Positions 62,845 to 64,000 of a stretch of DNA of 64,000 nt are shown here, one piece after another. A model generated the notes under the pieces. That model did not search any database. It worked only from the letters and a program-made list of their open reading frames with translations, and was not told the DNA's origin. Source of the DNA: DGNJ01 sp002388905 (GTDB lineage: Bacteria; Pseudomonadota; Gammaproteobacteria; Pseudomonadales; Porticoccaceae). The stretch covers positions 1 through 64,000 of the forward strand of contig DAITSJ010000009.1 in the NCBI GenBank assembly GCA_036843405.1, given 5' to 3'. A program made the translations under genes and the position numbers. Position 1 is the stretch's first letter, and every line of letters begins with the position of its first letter.

Positions 62845-64000
62845 ATGTCCAGGACAGCAGGTCGGGGCGAGACCGAGGTGAAATCCTTTTGCCGGATCTG
62901 TACCGGCCATTGCGGGGTGATTGCCTCGGTGGACGAGAACCGCCGTCTGGTGGCGATCCGCGGCGACAAGGACGATCCCCAGACACTGGGCTTTGTCTGT
63001 TCCAAGGGAACGGATGCGGTCGATTCACACAACTCGGGGGAACGGCTGCTTCGCCCTCTAAAGCGTATGCCCGACGGCAGCTTCGAGCCCATTCCCCTGG
63101 AACGGGCCATCGGGGAAATCGCCGACAGGCTCGGCGATATCATCCATCGCAATGGCCCCGGAGCGGTCGCCTCCTACCGGGGTTCCGGCGGCTTTTTCGC
63201 CTCCGCCACACTGAATGTGCTCGATGCGCTTATGGCGGCCATCGGGTCTCCCAAGAAATTTTCCAACCTGACCATCGACCAGTCCGCCAAGGTGGTGGCC
63301 ATGGGCCGGCTGGGGGTCTGGCCTCCCGGTCCCCAGCCCTTTCACGACAGCGATGTGTGCATGCTGCTGGGCAACAATCCCCTGGTATCCATCGCCGCGG
63401 CTGCCTTCGATACCCGTCATCCGCTCAAGCGCATCAAGGAAGCCAGGGCGCGGGGCATGAAATTGATCGTGGTGGATCCGCGCAGGACCGAAACCGCGGA
63501 ATATGCGGACGTGTTCCTGCAGCCGCTGCCCGGCTATGACGCCGCCATACTCGCTGCCATCATTCGCATCATCCTCGACGAGGGCTGGCAGGATGCGGAT
63601 TTCTGCCGGCAGCATGTGGGCGACCTGGATTGCTTGCGGCGCGCTGTCGAGCCATTTACGCCGGAGAAGGTGGCCGAGGCGGCCGATATTCCCGCCGACG
63701 GGCTATGGGAGGCCGCCCGGGTTTTCGCGCGGGATGGCCGGCGCGGTATCGCGGGTACCGGAACCGGGCCCAGTATGAGTCCGCATTCCAACCTGATGGA
63801 GCACCTGGTGGGTTGCCTGAACGTGATTTGCGGGCGCTTTATCCGGGAAGGAGAACCCATCGACAACCCCGGCTTCCTGATGGGCAGGACACCGAAACCG
63901 GCGCAAGTGGTGGATATCGGTCGTTCCTGGGAGTCCGGGCCCAGGAGCCGCATTGGCGGATACGGCACCGTCGGTGGAGAGATGCTCACCGGCCTGCTCG
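62845..64000 (+). CDS. Molybdopterin oxidoreductase (partial, cut by window end)
   Basis: Read directly from the sequence; it is open to the right edge (at least 385 residues). Start ATG 62845 is preferred over 62830 because GGGGGTAGGAACC lies just before it. Seen: the [4Fe-4S] motif C16-x2-C19-x3-C23-x28-C52 (CRICTGHCG and GFVCSKG) with the conserved Lys at 54, and molybdopterin-binding stretches such as LLGNNPLVSI and VVDPRRTETAEYADVFLQ near residues 170-230. These mark the formate-dehydrogenase/DMSO-reductase superfamily. No accessory subunit is in view, and the substrate cannot be told. Confidence 0.85.
   Translation, partial: MSRTAGRGETEVKSFCRICTGHCGVIASVDENRRLVAIRGDKDDPQTLGFVCSKGTDAVDSHNSGERLLRPLKRMPDGSFEPIPLERAIGEIADRLGDIIHRNGPGAVASYRGSGGFFASATLNVLDALMAAIGSPKKFSNLTIDQSAKVVAMGRLGVWPPGPQPFHDSDVCMLLGNNPLVSIAAAAFDTRHPLKRIKEARARGMKLIVVDPRRTETAEYADVFLQPLPGYDAAILAAIIRIILDEGWQDADFCRQHVGDLDCLRRAVEPFTPEKVAEAADIPADGLWEAARVFARDGRRGIAGTGTGPSMSPHSNLMEHLVGCLNVICGRFIREGEPIDNPGFLMGRTPKPAQVVDIGRSWESGPRSRIGGYGTVGGEMLTGLL

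Noticed and set aside
1..64000. CRISPR arrays, tRNA or rRNA genes, phage genes
   Set aside because: I found no spaced direct repeats, cloverleaf-like sequences, ribosomal RNA segments or integrase and capsid genes.

Overview
The window reads as a GC-rich, gene-dense chromosomal segment of an aerobic Gram-negative bacterium. Three TonB-dependent outer-membrane receptors, a lipoprotein-type solute-binding protein, Shine-Dalgarno-led genes and the mix of LuxC/LuxE, luciferase-like, P450 and short-chain dehydrogenase (SDR) families suggest a marine gammaproteobacterium of the Cellvibrionales type (Halieaceae or Spongiibacteraceae). A sphingomonad-like alphaproteobacterium is the main alternative. 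This placement is an inference from gene content only. I see no rRNA, tRNA or CRISPR array. I count 51 protein genes, the last one cut by the right edge.

Layout. (1) 81-6171, minus strand: a LuxE-like acyl-activating enzyme, a LuxC-like acyl-CoA reductase, a 14-helix MFS transporter and a D-aminoacylase-type amidohydrolase, with a divergent AraC regulator (6376-7308). (2) 7395-14191, minus strand: a branched-chain-amino-acid-type ABC importer in which both permeases and one ATPase are fused in one 896-residue protein, preceded by a luciferase-like oxidoreductase and an SDR; a TetR regulator diverges from the SDR. (3) 15407-24109: a sulfotransferase-fold protein, a small monooxygenase, an HsaA-like acyl-CoA dehydrogenase-fold hydroxylase and two divergent TonB receptors. 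(4) 24106-24377: a compact inverted-repeat element (MITE-like). (5) 24474-28312: a beta-hydroxyacid dehydrogenase, a CMD-family protein, a luciferase-like oxidoreductase and a P450. (6) 28352-33959: a GntR regulator divergent from a six-gene operon (sulfotransferase, small barrel protein, Gfo/Idh dehydrogenase, two SDRs, thioesterase). (7) 33976-41875: kinase-like proteins, SDRs and an NTF2-like protein on both strands. (8) 42547-48615: an operon of a degenerate kinase-like protein, two SDRs, two NTF2-fold proteins and a 3-ketosteroid delta1-dehydrogenase-like flavoprotein, convergent with a second P450. (9) 50280-64000: a TetR regulator, a third TonB receptor and a long operon of SDRs, APH-fold kinases, FAD enzymes, a luciferase-like oxidoreductase and the start of a molybdopterin oxidoreductase.

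Taken together it looks like an accessory catabolic island for a hydrophobic, probably polycyclic or terpenoid/steroid-like, substrate. TonB receptors would bring it across the outer membrane, P450s and flavin monooxygenases would oxidise it, SDRs would interconvert alcohols and ketones, the KstD-like enzyme would desaturate a ring ketone, and the kinase-fold and sulfotransferase-fold proteins would activate or tag hydroxyl groups. No ring-cleavage dioxygenase and no beta-oxidation set are present, so the pathway is incomplete here. The substrate is an inference.

The most interesting non-coding signal is a recurring palindrome, TTAAG-N6/8-CTTAA, at four promoter regions. In one it lies exactly between a near-consensus -35 and -10. 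It ties the TonB receptor, the second P450, the 42547 operon and perhaps the 24474 operon into one probable TetR regulon. The most unusual coding features are the LivH-LivM-LivG fusion, the LuxE/LuxC pair without luciferase, and five APH-fold kinase homologues, one with a ruined active-site loop.
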